A stretch of 64,000 bases of DNA, from the NCBI RefSeq assembly GCF_025195085.2, contig NZ_JANAVY020000007.1, positions 1-64,000 of the forward strand, written 5' to 3'. This stretch comes from Vibrio intestinalis. GTDB taxonomy: Bacteria > Pseudomonadota > Gammaproteobacteria > Enterobacterales > Vibrionaceae. Numbering within the stretch: position 1 is the stretch's first letter; every line of letters begins with the position of its first letter. Position numbers and translations under genes: made by a program. The notes under the pieces were generated by a model, which was not told where the DNA came from, did no database searches, and saw only the letters and a list, made by a program, of their open reading frames with translations. This document shows positions 51,182-62,517 of this stretch, one piece after another.

Positions 51182-52813
51182 TTAGCTTAGTTTGAAGCGG
51201 CTCATGACATCTTTTAACGACACAGACAACTGGCTTAGCTCACGACAAGCTTGCGCGGTTTGCTCTGAGCCATGGGCAACTTCTTGTGAAGCCACGTGAA
51301 TGTTGTCGATGCTTTGGTTGAGCTCTTCTGCTACCAAATCTTGTTGGTTACAAGCGGTGGCAATTTGAGTACCCATGTTCGAAATCTCAGAAATAGATTC
51401 CTCAATGTTGCTCATTAGCTGCTTTGATTGTAAGCCTTGGTCTGCACACGTTGTGATGCTGCTGCGAGATAGCTCTGTCGCTGATTTTGCATCGACAGCT
51501 AATGATTGTAGCTCTGTAATGATGGCAGTGATTTCACTGGTCGAGTCTTGGGTACGGCCAGCAAGTGTACGAACTTCATCGGCAACTACCGCAAAGCCAC
51601 GGCCAGATTCACCGGCACGTGCCGCTTCAATCGCTGCATTTAGCGCAAGTAAGTTAGTTTGATCAGCGATATCGCGGATTACATCGACTACAACATTGAT
51701 CTTGTGCGATTGTTGCTCTAGTTCAGAAACTGTATCACCTGCAGTACCAATCACATTCGCCACTTCATTAATTGAGTCGACCATGGTTTGCGTTTCACGA
51801 ACACCGTTTTGCGTGCGCACGTTGGCTTCGTTCGATAGCGATGCTGTGTTTTCTGTAGTGTGTGCTACATCAGCCACTGCTGCTTTCATTTCCGTCATCG
51901 CCGTTGCGATGTGGGTAATCTGCGCTTGCTGCTCTTTCATACCTGTAGATGAAATCTCAGAGATTTGGTTCATCTCTTCAACCGCGCTGCTCAATTGGGT
52001 TACTGCTGCAATGACATTATCAATAATTTGGCGTAGGTCGTTTTGCATTTGGCTGGTGGCATCAGCCAGTTCGCCTAACTCATCGTTACCAATCGCTTTG
52101 CGGTTGATATCTTTTGAGAGATCGCCAGTGGCAATCGCATGGGCTTGCTCAACAACCAATTTTAGTGGGCCGCAGATAAGTTTGGTCAGTAGCAGAGTCA
52201 TTGCCACCATAATCGCAAGAATGACAACATTACTCGCAATTGAAGAGTTACTTAGGCCATTTACTGATGCAAGAATATTGCTCTTGTTGCTATCCATCGC
52301 GCCTTTCAAAATATCGATCAGTTCACCCAGTTCACGATCGACTGACTCAAACTGGCCAAGCGAGTTGGTTAAGATAGGGTGTGCTGTTTTTTTATCATTG
52401 TTGAGCATGGCAGCGTTGTACTGATCCATGGTGATTAGGTACTTATCCCAATTACGCATTAGCAGATCAAATGTTTGTTTTTCAACGCCTGGCCATACAG
52501 TTTTACCGTAAGCTTCAAGCTCTTTGGCAATCTCATGGCGGGTTTCAATGTTACTCTTGATGATGCTCTGTACACGGTGTGGCTCATCAAAAGTGAAAGC
52601 AGCAAATTGTCCACGACGCCAACTTGATAGGTTATCTCGTATAGCATCAACGCGTTCCATCGCGGGTAAGGTGTCGTCGGTGTAGTTCAGCAATTCTGAT
52701 TTAATGTTTTTCAGCTCAGCTGATAAAAATACGCCAAAAGCAATGTTAATAAGCGCAATAAGCAAGAATGAAAGCGAAATCTTCTTGGCTATAGATAGGT
52801 TTTTAATAGACAT
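51182..52813 (-). CDS. Methyl-accepting chemotaxis protein (4HB-type sensor)
   Basis: A 543-residue chemoreceptor. TM1 is near residues 10-30 and TM2 near 190-212. The periplasmic domain of about 160 residues is all-helical, a four-helix-bundle type ([39 protein letters not shown]). HAMP ([19 protein letters not shown]) and a complete signalling domain ([20 protein letters not shown] and [14 protein letters not shown]) follow. The ATG at 52813 is used rather than an upstream TTG. Ligand unknown. Confidence 0.92.
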   Translation of the reverse strand: MSIKNLSIAKKISLSFLLIALINIAFGVFLSAELKNIKSELLNYTDDTLPAMERVDAIRDNLSSWRRGQFAAFTFDEPHRVQSIIKSNIETRHEIAKELEAYGKTVWPGVEKQTFDLLMRNWDKYLITMDQYNAAMLNNDKKTAHPILTNSLGQFESVDRELGELIDILKGAMDSNKSNILASVNGLSNSSIASNVVILAIMVAMTLLLTKLICGPLKLVVEQAHAIATGDLSKDINRKAIGNDELGELADATSQMQNDLRQIIDNVIAAVTQLSSAVEEMNQISEISSTGMKEQQAQITHIATAMTEMKAAVADVAHTTENTASLSNEANVRTQNGVRETQTMVDSINEVANVIGTAGDTVSELEQQSHKINVVVDVIRDIADQTNLLALNAAIEAARAGESGRGFAVVADEVRTLAGRTQDSTSEITAIITELQSLAVDAKSATELSRSSITTCADQGLQSKQLMSNIEESISEISNMGTQIATACNQQDLVAEELNQSIDNIHVASQEVAHGSEQTAQACRELSQLSVSLKDVMSRFKLS

Positions 52814-52831
52814 CGTGATTACCTGGTTCAA

Positions 52832-53252
52832 ATTTATAAATTGTTGCGTAAGCTAACTTTATTTTTATGTGTGATATTGGTCACTATTTTGTATGCAACG
52901 GCGGTAATGTATCACCGATTTAAGTGATTTTCGATAGTCTGTTTAAATTTTAATACAAATAATCTATGTCAATGATTTTTAAAAGGTAAGACCAGTTTTA
53001 GGCTGAGAGTTTAGTGAGATTTAAAGGCTGAAATCTATATATGACGGGCGTTCTAGGGCTTTAGTTAGAAATTGTAACTGACTATAATTTGAGTGTTGTT
53101 GTACGAAATTCAAACACCTTCATTTGGCTGATATTTGACCAGTTGTGAGTGAGGTTAATGATATTTACCGCGCTAGTTTTATCTATATCAAAGCATTTTG
53201 CTTTTATACCAATAAAATAGAGTTACTATTATATCAATAGGCGAATGTTTCG
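52832..53252. other. Intergenic region with an inverted repeat before the ygbA-like gene
   Basis: About 420 AT-rich bases with no credible gene. A perfect inverted repeat AAAGCA-TTT-TGCTTT (53190-53204) sits 49 bases before the ygbA-like start. It may be an operator for a nitric-oxide or Crp/Fnr-type regulator; the identity is unproven. Confidence 0.4.
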
Positions 53253-53648
53253 ATGGCGAAAGTATTTTCTCAAATTTTATCAGGCGAATTGCTGACAGAA
53301 TTTAAAACCGTTACTTACATGGTTCAAATATACTGTCGTTCTCATCATGGCAGTCAAAATGGGCTGTGTGAGGCTTGTCAGCAGTTGCTTGATTATGCAG
53401 AAGTTCGCTTGGATCGTTGCCCTTATGGGCAAAACAAACCCACCTGTAACAAATGCCCAATTCACTGTTATAAGCCAGAGCCAAAAGAACAGATGCGTTT
53501 AGTGATGCGATATTCTGGGCCACGGATGTTACTGCCACATCCATGGTTAGCGATCCGCCATTTATTACATGAACGCAAAAATGTGCCGCATAAACCAAAG
53601 CCGAATCAATCAAACCGACATATAAGAAAAATCAATTCAGGCGAATAG
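53253..53648 (+). CDS. ygbA: YgbA-like protein (nitrous-oxide-stimulated promoter family)
   Basis: A 131-residue Cys-rich protein matching the YgbA family: VTYMVQIYCRSHHG, GLCEACQQLLDYAEVRLDRC, KPTCNKCPIHCYKP and QMRLVMRYSGPRMLL. The conserved Cys clusters suggest a metal site. In enterobacteria ygbA belongs to the nitric-oxide regulon and aids growth after NO exposure. The 3' end overlaps the convergent Crp-family gene by 17 bases. Confidence 0.83.
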   Translation: MAKVFSQILSGELLTEFKTVTYMVQIYCRSHHGSQNGLCEACQQLLDYAEVRLDRCPYGQNKPTCNKCPIHCYKPEPKEQMRLVMRYSGPRMLLPHPWLAIRHLLHERKNVPHKPKPNQSNRHIRKINSGE

Positions 53649-54315
53649 TGCCGTCGAGAACAGAGAGCCTATGTTGCAGCTTTGATGGCTCAATTAAATG
53701 AATAGAACCTCTTTCAATACTGATCTCTCCGCTCGACTCCAACATCTTTAACACTTCATTAAGCCGTGGTCTGGAGATGCCAGTAATCGCGCTGAGCTGC
53801 TTTTGGGAAGCGCTGACTTTTATAAAGCTGCCTTTGACGGTTTTCATTAACCTAGCGATTTCAAGCAAGGTAAACACAACGCGGGTTTGTCTGTCGTGCA
53901 GCGAAGTGATTTGCGCAAAAAGCCATTGCTGCTGCGCTCTGACACTACAGTGGTAGAGCCATTTATAAACAAACGGGTCGGTTGCGGCGAGGGCATCAAT
54001 ACGTTCTTTGGGAAAGTAAATTACTTCAACAGGTTCAAGTTCCTCAATCGAGGCGTGCAGGTGCACTGACTGGTTGATCATCGAACTGCCAAGCCAACTA
54101 CCTTCACCGTAAATTCCCGAGTTCATGGTATTGGTGTTTTCATTACCAAAGGTAATCGCAATAATGCCCTTTTTAAGGTAAGTCACACCGCCTGATTTCG
54201 CTTCAGATTTGGCAATCGGAAATTGGCTAGCGCGAATCGCACAAAGCACGATGGCATCTTTGGTTTCGGTAGGCAGTTCGCACGGCCATTGTATGGTGTG
54301 GTGTAGAGTGTCCAA
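53632..54315 (-). CDS. Crp/Fnr-family transcriptional regulator
   Basis: A 227-residue regulator. The N-terminal cyclic-nucleotide-binding-like barrel spans about residues 10-120 (GGVTYLKKGIIAITFG, IYGEGSWLGSSMI), without the Arg-Ser pocket typical of cAMP binders. The HTH is QLSAITGISRPRLNEVLKML near residue 175. No Fe-S cysteine cluster like that of FNR is present. It is third in a minus-strand operon after the receiver-TPR and EAL genes (59-base gap), so it may belong to the same signalling pathway. Confidence 0.87.
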   Translation of the reverse strand: MDTLHHTIQWPCELPTETKDAIVLCAIRASQFPIAKSEAKSGGVTYLKKGIIAITFGNENTNTMNSGIYGEGSWLGSSMINQSVHLHASIEELEPVEVIYFPKERIDALAATDPFVYKWLYHCSVRAQQQWLFAQITSLHDRQTRVVFTLLEIARLMKTVKGSFIKVSASQKQLSAITGISRPRLNEVLKMLESSGEISIERGSIHLIEPSKLQHRLSVLDGTIRLN

Positions 54316-54374
54316 TCGCTAGCACTTAGTTAACTGTGTCGTTAACTAAGTGTAATTCGCAAAGCAGTAAATAA

Positions 54375-55592
54375 TCAAATAGTTACTGATTCACCACGAG
54401 TTTGAGGTTTCAATTGTGTGAGGACGCAGGAATTAAAAAACGCTTCCGCCGACATAGGTTTATTGAAGTAATAGCCTTGCAGGCTATGGCAACCAAGTTT
54501 TGCCAGCATTTTTGCTTGAGCTTGTGTTTCTATACCTTCCGCAACCATACGTAGATCGAGGCTTTGCGCTAAATTGATGATGCACTGCAGCGCAGCAAAG
54601 TGTTTGTGGCTGCTCGACATCTTATCGATAAACAGACGGTCGATTTTGAGCTCACTGAATGGGCTACTGATCAACTGATTAATCGACGAATAGCCGGTAC
54701 CAAAATCATCAATAGAGAGAGTAACACCACGCATGCGCAGTCGGCTTGTATTATCTAGCGAGCGCGCCAAATCTTTAGTCACTTCTACTTCTGTTACTTC
54801 TAACGTAAGTTTGTTGGCAGGAAAGCGAGCCTGTTCGATGATTTGCAGCACTTTGTCGGCAAAATCGTCTTTCTCAATGTCTGACGGTGAAATGTTGATC
54901 GACACATTAATATGTTGACCCGCGCGGTGCCACTTGACGGCTTCCTCTACGCTATAGCGCAGCATCTTACAACTGAGGGCATAACTTAGCCCTTGCTCAA
55001 TTACGATGGGTAAAAAGCGATCGGGTGGAATCAGTCCGAATTCAGGGTGTCGCCAACGAACCAGTGCCTCTGCGCCGATTAGCTTGCCGGTTTTCGCGCA
55101 GTAGTGACCTTGGAAAAACGGTTCAAATTCATCATGCAGTAACGCGTAGCGAACATGTTCTTCATTCACTTGCATCACTTGTTTCGGAATGGCTTTACTC
55201 TGGTTTTGAAACTGGTGACGCCAATGATCGACGATCTGGCTGACTGCTTCTTTGCTGACGGGTTTACAAATGCGCGAGATAGGCTCAAACCCATATGAGC
55301 GAGACATATCAATCACGGCATTTTGTACATCGTTGGTCATGCTACTGGTGAGCACGATAAATGGGCGCATGTTGGTTTGCGCAATATGGCGGATAAACTC
55401 AACGCCATCCATATCTGGCATACAAAGGTCAACAAAGATAATGTCAGGTTGCTGCACTTCTAAGTGGGTTAACGCTTCACGACCATTGGCAACGACCGTT
55501 ACCTCGGCATCGCAGACACTGCGCACTAACTTTTGCAAGATAGTGGCGTGGAAGTTCTCATCTTCAAGGATCAGGATATGTTTCAGTGTCAT
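54375..55592 (-). CDS. Receiver-EAL cyclic-di-GMP phosphodiesterase (VieA-like)
   Basis: A 405-residue response regulator. The receiver (about 3-122) has phospho-acceptor Asp55 (IIFVDLCMPDMDG) and Lys in RICKPVSK. The EAL domain (about 150-390) keeps all signature residues: EALVRW from Glu175, INISPSDI, LTLEVTEVE, DDFGTGYSS, KIDRLF, VAEGIET and QGYYFNKP. It should therefore degrade c-di-GMP. Unlike V. cholerae VieA it has no C-terminal helix-turn-helix. It lies two bases after the receiver-TPR gene and opposite a VieS-like kinase. Confidence 0.92.
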   Translation of the reverse strand: MTLKHILILEDENFHATILQKLVRSVCDAEVTVVANGREALTHLEVQQPDIIFVDLCMPDMDGVEFIRHIAQTNMRPFIVLTSSMTNDVQNAVIDMSRSYGFEPISRICKPVSKEAVSQIVDHWRHQFQNQSKAIPKQVMQVNEEHVRYALLHDEFEPFFQGHYCAKTGKLIGAEALVRWRHPEFGLIPPDRFLPIVIEQGLSYALSCKMLRYSVEEAVKWHRAGQHINVSINISPSDIEKDDFADKVLQIIEQARFPANKLTLEVTEVEVTKDLARSLDNTSRLRMRGVTLSIDDFGTGYSSINQLISSPFSELKIDRLFIDKMSSSHKHFAALQCIINLAQSLDLRMVAEGIETQAQAKMLAKLGCHSLQGYYFNKPMSAEAFFNSCVLTQLKPQTRGESVTI

Positions 55593-55594
55593 AC

Positions 55595-57271
55595 TTATAC
55601 CGCTAGTGAACCAGTCACTCTTAAGTCAGAATATTTTAGCTGTTTGGCTAAGGTGTCACATGCTTTATAAAAGCGTTTGGTTTTTTCATATTTGGTACCA
55701 TGCAAATGTTCTTTGCACAGTATAGCGGTACGCAGCACTTGGTTACGATTCCAATTCAGTGGCCAAGATTGGGTCAACACTTCCATCGTCAGTAGGCAAA
55801 TTTCAGAATCGACAACATTCGTCGAAACAGCCTTACTTAACAGGGTTGAAGCCTTTTCAAAATGTTTAGATGCTACATACTGCTTAGCGTGTTCTTTCAC
55901 TTTGACAATGTGGGCATAGCCTTGCTCTGCCTTACTACGATATTGCTGGAAGTAGCTAAAAATCGGCTGATTTAATGGGCTAGGGTCGGCATTTCTAAGG
56001 TGATCGGTCACTTGCTTTGCCGCTGCGCGATATTGGTCTGTGTCGTGCACTGCGAAAGAGGCTTTAGTGAGCTCGATTTTTTCATATAGAGTCACTTCGC
56101 GCTCTGGCTGCTCGCTCAGCAAATCTAAATATTGCTTAAAGTAAGCTCGGCTTTTTTGGAAGTCACTTTTCAAATGGTAAACGCGGCTGAATAACAACAG
56201 CTCAAACGCCTTGTATTCATCGCGAACAAACTGTTGTCGCCACTGATCCACAAGTTTTGCCACCGCGGCAATATGAACGTCGCGGTTTTCGTTTGATTGG
56301 AACTGCGCTTGGTCAAGGGTAATTGACGCGCCGAGTAGGTAATGGTCGACGCTGTCGCGGAATGAGTTCTTCACCTCAGCTTGCATTGTCACAATCGAGG
56401 AGATAGCGCTTTTCAAATCAAATAGCGCCAGATTATAAGCGATGCGTTTTAAATGACGTTCAATCACCTTTGGTGAGATCGAAAGTGCGGCTTCAATTTC
56501 ATCTACTGCTTGTTCGTATTGCGATTGAGCTGCATAGATTTCAGCACACAGCTCATTGGCTTGCGCTGAGCGGAAGGCGTCTTGCTTTACTTGTGTCGCA
56601 AGGAACACCGCCTGTTTGTATTGGCGCTGCTCAAAGGCCAATTTTGCCAGCTGTAAATTAACCGATGATTGCTCTGGTGAATCTTTAACATTAATTAAAA
56701 TGTTGCGCGCTTCATCTAATTGGCCAAGGCCAATTAAGGCTTGCGCTTTAAGAATTTGTGAGCGAACGATGATGTCGTCTTGCTTGTAGAAGGCTTGGTC
56801 AATCGCATCAATCGCTTTTTGGTACTCTTTGTTGCCAATGATGGTCATCACATCGCCAAGGTGGCGTTTCTTGTTGGCAAATTGCGGTAAGCGTTCTTTA
56901 AGCGTGGTGTAGTTGAGCGGCTTCAGCAGGTAGCCGTCCGGCTCTAATTCCATAAAGCCACGCACCACTTCAGGAGTGGAGTCTGCGGTCACAATGATGT
57001 TGACGCAATCAGGGCTTAATAGCTGTTTTTCTTTTAGCTCATCAATTAACTGATAGCCGTTGGCTTTTTTACCTAAGTTGTAATCAAAAAATACCAACGA
57101 GTAATTATTTGTTCGACATTTGGATATGGCTTCTTTGGCGTCCTGGGCAAAGTCGATCGTTGGAGAAGAATAGCCGAGTTTTTGCAGCATGCCTTTTGCG
57201 GCAGTGCGGTACATAGGACTATCGTCGATGATCAAAACAGGGCGATTAAGGGCAGCTTTATCGTTAAACAT
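55595..57271 (-). CDS. Receiver-TPR protein (VieB-like)
   Basis: A 558-residue protein. The receiver (about 10-135) has DD16-17, phospho-acceptor Asp63 (LVFFDYNLGKKANG) and LLKPLNY. A long helical TPR-like region follows (AKLAFEQRQYKQAVFLATQV, ELCAEIYAAQSQYEQAVDEI). No enzymatic or DNA-binding output is present. VieB of V. cholerae has this architecture and reportedly modulates VieS-VieA phosphotransfer, so this protein likely tunes the adjacent receiver-EAL enzyme. It heads a three-gene minus-strand operon and is divergent from the kinase. Confidence 0.87.
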   Translation of the reverse strand: MFNDKAALNRPVLIIDDSPMYRTAAKGMLQKLGYSSPTIDFAQDAKEAISKCRTNNYSLVFFDYNLGKKANGYQLIDELKEKQLLSPDCVNIIVTADSTPEVVRGFMELEPDGYLLKPLNYTTLKERLPQFANKKRHLGDVMTIIGNKEYQKAIDAIDQAFYKQDDIIVRSQILKAQALIGLGQLDEARNILINVKDSPEQSSVNLQLAKLAFEQRQYKQAVFLATQVKQDAFRSAQANELCAEIYAAQSQYEQAVDEIEAALSISPKVIERHLKRIAYNLALFDLKSAISSIVTMQAEVKNSFRDSVDHYLLGASITLDQAQFQSNENRDVHIAAVAKLVDQWRQQFVRDEYKAFELLLFSRVYHLKSDFQKSRAYFKQYLDLLSEQPEREVTLYEKIELTKASFAVHDTDQYRAAAKQVTDHLRNADPSPLNQPIFSYFQQYRSKAEQGYAHIVKVKEHAKQYVASKHFEKASTLLSKAVSTNVVDSEICLLTMEVLTQSWPLNWNRNQVLRTAILCKEHLHGTKYEKTKRFYKACDTLAKQLKYSDLRVTGSLAV

Positions 57272-57406
57272 GCAGTACCAAATTCAACAAAATGAAACGC
57301 TGACATTATTTTCTATTTTTATACAGAAGTCTGTTCTTTAAAGAACAGAAACCTTTTTATTGGGGCAATATACTGTAACTCTAAATAGCCAAGAGGTGTC
57401 GAGCTC

Positions 57407-60400
57407 GTGTTGAACTCTGTTGTACGTCGATTATTGACTTTGTCGCTTATCGTTTTCGGCTCAGTGCTAACTAGCACTGGTGCTCACGCGCAATCTTTTC
57501 AGAAAGCGATAACCGTAGGTATCCCTGCCTCAGAGGATGGCAGCACCGTTTATCCTGATTCGCAAAGTGTACAACGTCTTGCAGAATTCATGGGTCAGTA
57601 TTGGCAGGTTTGGGGCGCTCGCTATAGCTATGAAGTGACCATTGTGCGCGAGCCATACGAGTCACTGACAGCTAAACTCAAATCGGGCGAGATTGATGCC
57701 ATTAGCTTCAGCGCTGCAGCTCGTACCGGTGAAGATGCCTTGTTTAGTATCCCGTTTGCATACACTGGCGCTGCTTTGTATGAACGTATTGGTGATCGCC
57801 ATAAAGGCCGACCAGTTGCTCTTGATATCCCTTCCTCTCTTCTTCCTAAAAACTTTAACTATTCTCAGCATCTGGTTTATCACAACAACGATCTCGATGG
57901 CACTTTAAGTAATGCGCGCTACGTGAACTACATTTACTCGTGGAGCACGGATCTGATCGCGCAAAAGCTTAAAGAGCGAGGCTTAGAAAATAGCTTCATT
58001 CTAGAACAGCAATATCACGGTGTTCCGCTACGAGTGAAAACACTGGCTAAGCAACGTTCGTTAATGCGTGATATTAACCGTGGTATCCGAATGACGTCAC
58101 AATCGGTGGTGAGCGAAATTTGGCAAGGGGTGAATAAAGGCCAACACAACAGCATTCAAATGGTGATTGGTCACTACCACCAAAAACTGACAGAGGAACA
58201 AGAGTGGTTATTGGTCGATAAGCCGTTTCTAACTTATGCCTATATTGAAAACGGTGAAGAGCCATATTTCATTAGCGATAACTTTGAGCTAGAAGGTTAC
58301 ACCATTGATGTGCTTAACCTGATTTCAGACCGCTTGGGCATTACGTTTATTGGTCGGCCTTATCGCTCTTTCCAAGAAGCACTCGATGCAGTGAAAAACC
58401 ACGAAGTGGATCTCTTCCCTGGCGTGTTCAAAACCGAATCCCGCTCGGTGGCGCTCGACTTTACCAGTGATATTGATAAAGCCTCAATCGGCATCATTAG
58501 TGAAACGGACTATTACGCGATCTCAGAACTGCTTGGCCTACGCATAGCGTTAGTACGCGGTTTGCATGAAAACGATATCGTTGCGCGTATCTTGCCAAGT
58601 AGCCCAATCATCTATGTTGATACGGCTGAAGAAGCGATTCAGGCGGTTGCCGAAGGGCGAGCGGATGCCTTTGTGGGTAAACTGCTCAATAGTATTTATC
58701 TGGTCGACAAGAAAAACCTTTATGGTTTGAAAATTCATATCGCCCAAGATGTGAAAGAAGAATTGTGGCCACGTATCGCTCTACCAAAAAACCAACAAAG
58801 CTGGCGCGATTTTCTTAATCTCGGCATTCATGTGCTTGGTGACAACTTTCAACAAGAAATTGGCCAAAAATGGCAACGAGCGGTGGAAGCCAATTATCAA
58901 GATCAACAAAGACAGCGTCTTGTGCGCCAGTCATTGTATGTGGGTGTTTCGTTCGCAATTCTAGTGATGATTGCGCTCGTGTTTTATCGCAATCAGTTAA
59001 AGAAAAGAGCCAAGGCGCAGGCCATTTTAGAAAAAGCGCTGCAAGAAGCAGAAGCTGCCAAACGCCAAGCGGAAGACATGGCATCAGCTAAATCAGACTT
59101 CCTTGCGCGCATGAGCCACGAGATTCGTACACCAATGAATGGTGTATTAGGTATGGCGGAAGCCTTGTCATTTACCAAGCTAGACCAAGAACAGGCGGAT
59201 CTACTGCATACCTTGAATGGTTCGGCGCGTAACTTAATGGCGCTGCTGAACGACGTACTCGACTTCTCTAAAATGGACGCAGGTAAGCTGACGCTAGAAA
59301 GTATCACTTGTGACCTTACCACGCTGCTCTCTGGCGTTGAGGGTAACTTCCGCCATAAAGCGCAGGCGAAAGAGTTAGTGCTGCATAGCCGACTCGATTC
59401 TCAGCTCAACTCTAGCTACTACTGTGATTCCACCCGCTTGATGCAAGTGCTGAATAACTTAGTCTCCAACTCAATTAAGTTTACCGAGCAAGGTTATGTG
59501 GAGCTAAGTGCGCAGATGATTGCGGAGAACTACCGTCAAGACGAGTTTGGCAATCAATACGACTTACTTAGCTTCCAAGTTCGCGATAGCGGCATTGGTA
59601 TTTCTAAAGAAAAGCTTGATAGCCTATTTGACCCATTTGTTCAGGCTGATGGTGATATTACCCGTCGTTTTGGTGGTACTGGTCTTGGTTTGAGTATCAG
59701 TAAAGAAATCGTCGATGAGATGGGCGGAGAAATCAAAGTCAGCTCGGTGCTTGGCCATGGCAGTTTGTTCAATATTATGCTGCCCGTGCAGCGAGTGGTG
59801 GTAGAGGCCGCCAATGGTGAAGAAGAAGTGCCTTCACCGCAAAACTTTGCTCGCAAAGACTTAACGACTCTTCGTGTGCTGTTCGCTGAAGATAACGAAG
59901 TAAACCGTAAAGTTATCGGCGGGCAGTTAAAACGTTTAGGGGTCGAGTTTGATAGCGCTGAAAATGGGGCAATCGCCTACAAGATGTATCAGTCGGGTAC
60001 GCATTATGATGTCGTGCTCTCTGACTGTCACATGCCGGAGATGGATGGCTTTACCTTAGCTGGAAAGATTGCCGAACAGCGAATTGATGGTAAACCTCAT
60101 CTTATTGCGATTACCGCAGATGCACTCAGTGGTGCGGCCAAGCGCTGTCTATCAGCAGGCTTTGATGACTACATTTCTAAGCCGTGTCCGTTGGATGTGT
60201 TAGAGGCCAAGCTTAATAGTGTTGCAGCGACATTAGATACTGCTGAAGTGGCTGATTTCGGCAAAATAGACTTAACCACAGAGCAAGATGATGACTTGAG
60301 TTGGTTAGATGAGTTTGAGTCTGTGACGCCACAAGTGAGTGAGCAGCAAGATGTTGAGCCAGCGGAGCAGATTGATATCGAGTGGCTTGATGGCGGAGAA

Positions 60401-61006
60401 GCGGTTAGCCCGCAAACTGACTATCAAACCGCCTCTCAGCAGCCGCTTGAAAACATTGAGTGGGATGACGAGTTCACAACTGACGATCAGTCGAGCAACG
60501 ATACCGTTCCTGATAGTTCACTGGAAAGCTTGTTGGCTGAGTTGGAAAACATCAGTAGCGCTGCGCCTGATCCGTTAACTAATGACGTTAGCGACGTATT
60601 TGATGCGTTTGAAGAGTTTGAGGAATTAGAGAATCAGGCGCCGAGCCAGTTCCCAGAATACATAGCATTTACACCAACTGCGGTACTTGCCATGAGCGGC
60701 GAGGATATGGATATCGCCAAGGAAATATTGGAGTCTTTCTTGTCTAACTATCAAAAGGATATTGATGAGCTCAACGATGCTTGGCATAAACAAGATATTC
60801 CAGAGCTCAAAGATGTCGCGCATCGAATCAAAGGCAGTGCGCTTTATCTCGGGAGCGAGCCAATCGCAGAAGTTGCGAGGGATTTAGAACACGCCAGTGC
60901 TGACAACAACACAGAGCTTGCGGCCGAACGGGTGGAGTACATTTCACAGCATCTTGTCGTGCTTGCCAATGAGGTGGAGCAATACTGCGAGACGGTAGCA
61001 GTATGA
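57407..61006 (+). CDS. Hybrid sensor histidine kinase with tandem SBP sensors (VieS-like)
   Basis: A 1199-residue unorthodox kinase. A signal peptide (about 1-29) is followed by two periplasmic solute-binding-protein-like sensors (about 32-260 and 268-490), a membrane helix near 510-528 and a HisKA domain with His571 ([11 protein letters not shown]). A HATPase ([30 protein letters not shown]), a receiver with Asp873 ([13 protein letters not shown]), an acidic linker, and an Hpt domain with His1139 ([13 protein letters not shown]) complete it. It can run a full His-Asp-His-Asp relay to the receivers opposite. The GTG start at 57407 (or TTG 57410) has AAGAGGTG upstream. The stop overlaps the next start. 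Confidence 0.93.
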   Translation: MLNSVVRRLLTLSLIVFGSVLTSTGAHAQSFQKAITVGIPASEDGSTVYPDSQSVQRLAEFMGQYWQVWGARYSYEVTIVREPYESLTAKLKSGEIDAISFSAAARTGEDALFSIPFAYTGAALYERIGDRHKGRPVALDIPSSLLPKNFNYSQHLVYHNNDLDGTLSNARYVNYIYSWSTDLIAQKLKERGLENSFILEQQYHGVPLRVKTLAKQRSLMRDINRGIRMTSQSVVSEIWQGVNKGQHNSIQMVIGHYHQKLTEEQEWLLVDKPFLTYAYIENGEEPYFISDNFELEGYTIDVLNLISDRLGITFIGRPYRSFQEALDAVKNHEVDLFPGVFKTESRSVALDFTSDIDKASIGIISETDYYAISELLGLRIALVRGLHENDIVARILPSSPIIYVDTAEEAIQAVAEGRADAFVGKLLNSIYLVDKKNLYGLKIHIAQDVKEELWPRIALPKNQQSWRDFLNLGIHVLGDNFQQEIGQKWQRAVEANYQDQQRQRLVRQSLYVGVSFAILVMIALVFYRNQLKKRAKAQAILEKALQEAEAAKRQAEDMASAKSDFLARMSHEIRTPMNGVLGMAEALSFTKLDQEQADLLHTLNGSARNLMALLNDVLDFSKMDAGKLTLESITCDLTTLLSGVEGNFRHKAQAKELVLHSRLDSQLNSSYYCDSTRLMQVLNNLVSNSIKFTEQGYVELSAQMIAENYRQDEFGNQYDLLSFQVRDSGIGISKEKLDSLFDPFVQADGDITRRFGGTGLGLSISKEIVDEMGGEIKVSSVLGHGSLFNIMLPVQRVVVEAANGEEEVPSPQNFARKDLTTLRVLFAEDNEVNRKVIGGQLKRLGVEFDSAENGAIAYKMYQSGTHYDVVLSDCHMPEMDGFTLAGKIAEQRIDGKPHLIAITADALSGAAKRCLSAGFDDYISKPCPLDVLEAKLNSVAATLDTAEVADFGKIDLTTEQDDDLSWLDEFESVTPQVSEQQDVEPAEQIDIEWLDGGEAVSPQTDYQTASQQPLENIEWDDEFTTDDQSSNDTVPDSSLESLLAELENISSAAPDPLTNDVSDVFDAFEEFEELENQAPSQFPEYIAFTPTAVLAMSGEDMDIAKEILESFLSNYQKDIDELNDAWHKQDIPELKDVAHRIKGSALYLGSEPIAEVARDLEHASADNNTELAAERVEYISQHLVVLANEVEQYCETVAV

Positions 61007-62418
61007 AAATTCGCTCCTCACTCGATGTAACGATTCGCTGGGTTATCTACTCAGTAGCCGTGGTGGTGGCGTTTGTCGCAGGGGCAACGGCGTTAATGGC
61101 GCTAAATGGTGAGCGTGAATACTGGAAAAATCAAATTGCCGAAAACTACAAATACCAAGTGCTTGGCTTGGTTAAAGATGAGTTTTTTAAAATCAACGAG
61201 CAGAGCGAATTCTTACGTACCAGCAACACCGTGTATAGCTACACCAAGTACCGCAATCTCTATGGTTTAAGCCGTGTAATTGAAAGCCGCCATTTGGAGC
61301 AAAATGATATTACCGGTGTGCTAGTGCAAGACGTAGGTGGCAGAGAGGTGTACTCCAACTCTAAAACCGCCAACAACCTGTTTAAATCCATGGTCGATAT
61401 GTTTGTACCGGTGATGGATAGCCCGTATGAAATGTCTCGCGACCATGGCTTTATTTTTGTCGATGGCCGAGTATTTCTCTATAGCTCGTACGAGTTAAGT
61501 GGTGTCAATCGAGACGGTCCATCAGGTCAACTAACCATGTTTAAAGAGGTGACTTCGCACCATGTCTCCAAGATTAGCCAAAAGCTAGGTCGCAGATTCG
61601 ATATTCAATACACTTCGGCAAGTCGCCGTTTAATGCGCGTGAGTTATTCAAGCGGAGTAGAAATTTCGGTGCACGATATCGTCGCGACAACACGAGACAT
61701 TAAAATTGAATACCGAGCCATATTGCCAAGTGGGGTGGTTCAACCAGCGAGTTTTGTGGTGTATTTCCCACTTGAAAAACAGATCAGCGATCATTGGATA
61801 GTGGCTGTCAGTGTCTGCTTGTTTATTTTCGCTACGATTCTGGTGGCGTGGGTGATGATCAGGCAATTTGTTATGATTCCGGCGTCAAAAGTGGCAGAAA
61901 TGATCACTGATGAATCGGGATTCAAAAATGAAGAGTTGACCAATCTACCTACTGAGCTAGACGAGATTTATAAGCGCTTTAGGCTCCTTTATGACAACAT
62001 TGAAAGGCAAAATCGATTTAGCGAACAATTGGTAGATGCGATTGGTGACGTGATCATCACAGTCAATATTGATGGTGAAATCGAATACTTAAACCCTGCA
62101 GCGTGCGAATGGCTAGGCTTTGAAGAGAAAAAGCTGCTCGGTGAGCCAATTGAAATGTACATCACCACACGCGATAAGCAGCATGAAACCTTCTCTAGCT
62201 GGCTATACAAAACCAATATTATGGGCCACCGCGTTGAGCGAACGTTAAGGTTGAATGTTTTGGGGCGGAAGAACGTTTGTTACTCGTGCGATATTATTTG
62301 CCAGCCAGTGGATTTGAATAAAGCTGGGGGCAGTGAATCGACTTCTGTAGTGGTCATCCGTATTAACAGCACTAAACGTTGTAACCGTGGTATGAAAGCG
62401 TGCAAGTTGTGTGATTGA
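61003..62418 (+). CDS. Transmembrane sensor with PAS domain and no output module
   Basis: A 471-residue protein translationally coupled to the kinase (ATGA overlap). TM1 is near residues 10-32, a periplasmic sensor of about 220 residues follows, and TM2 is near 262-287. A HAMP-like linker leads to a PAS domain near 340-460 ([39 protein letters not shown]). The protein then ends in a short Cys-containing tail ([10 protein letters not shown]), without a kinase, GGDEF, EAL or chemoreceptor domain. It may act as an accessory input subunit for the VieS-like kinase. C-terminal truncation of an ancestral GGDEF protein is the alternative. Confidence 0.72.
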   Translation: MKIRSSLDVTIRWVIYSVAVVVAFVAGATALMALNGEREYWKNQIAENYKYQVLGLVKDEFFKINEQSEFLRTSNTVYSYTKYRNLYGLSRVIESRHLEQNDITGVLVQDVGGREVYSNSKTANNLFKSMVDMFVPVMDSPYEMSRDHGFIFVDGRVFLYSSYELSGVNRDGPSGQLTMFKEVTSHHVSKISQKLGRRFDIQYTSASRRLMRVSYSSGVEISVHDIVATTRDIKIEYRAILPSGVVQPASFVVYFPLEKQISDHWIVAVSVCLFIFATILVAWVMIRQFVMIPASKVAEMITDESGFKNEELTNLPTELDEIYKRFRLLYDNIERQNRFSEQLVDAIGDVIITVNIDGEIEYLNPAACEWLGFEEKKLLGEPIEMYITTRDKQHETFSSWLYKTNIMGHRVERTLRLNVLGRKNVCYSCDIICQPVDLNKAGGSESTSVVVIRINSTKRCNRGMKACKLCD

Positions 62419-62454
62419 CTTGTTTGATTGACGTTTTCCAAACATTAAAAATCA

Positions 62455-62477
62455 AAAAGGGCGCTTAGCGCCCTTTT
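62455..62477. terminator. Bidirectional intrinsic terminator
   Basis: A perfect 10-bp stem AAAAGGGCGC / GCGCCCTTTT with a TTA loop, between the convergent PAS-sensor and MFS genes. Confidence 0.88.
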
Positions 62478-62517
62478 GCATGTCTGGAACATTCAGATTC
62501 CGACATTGAATATCGAT

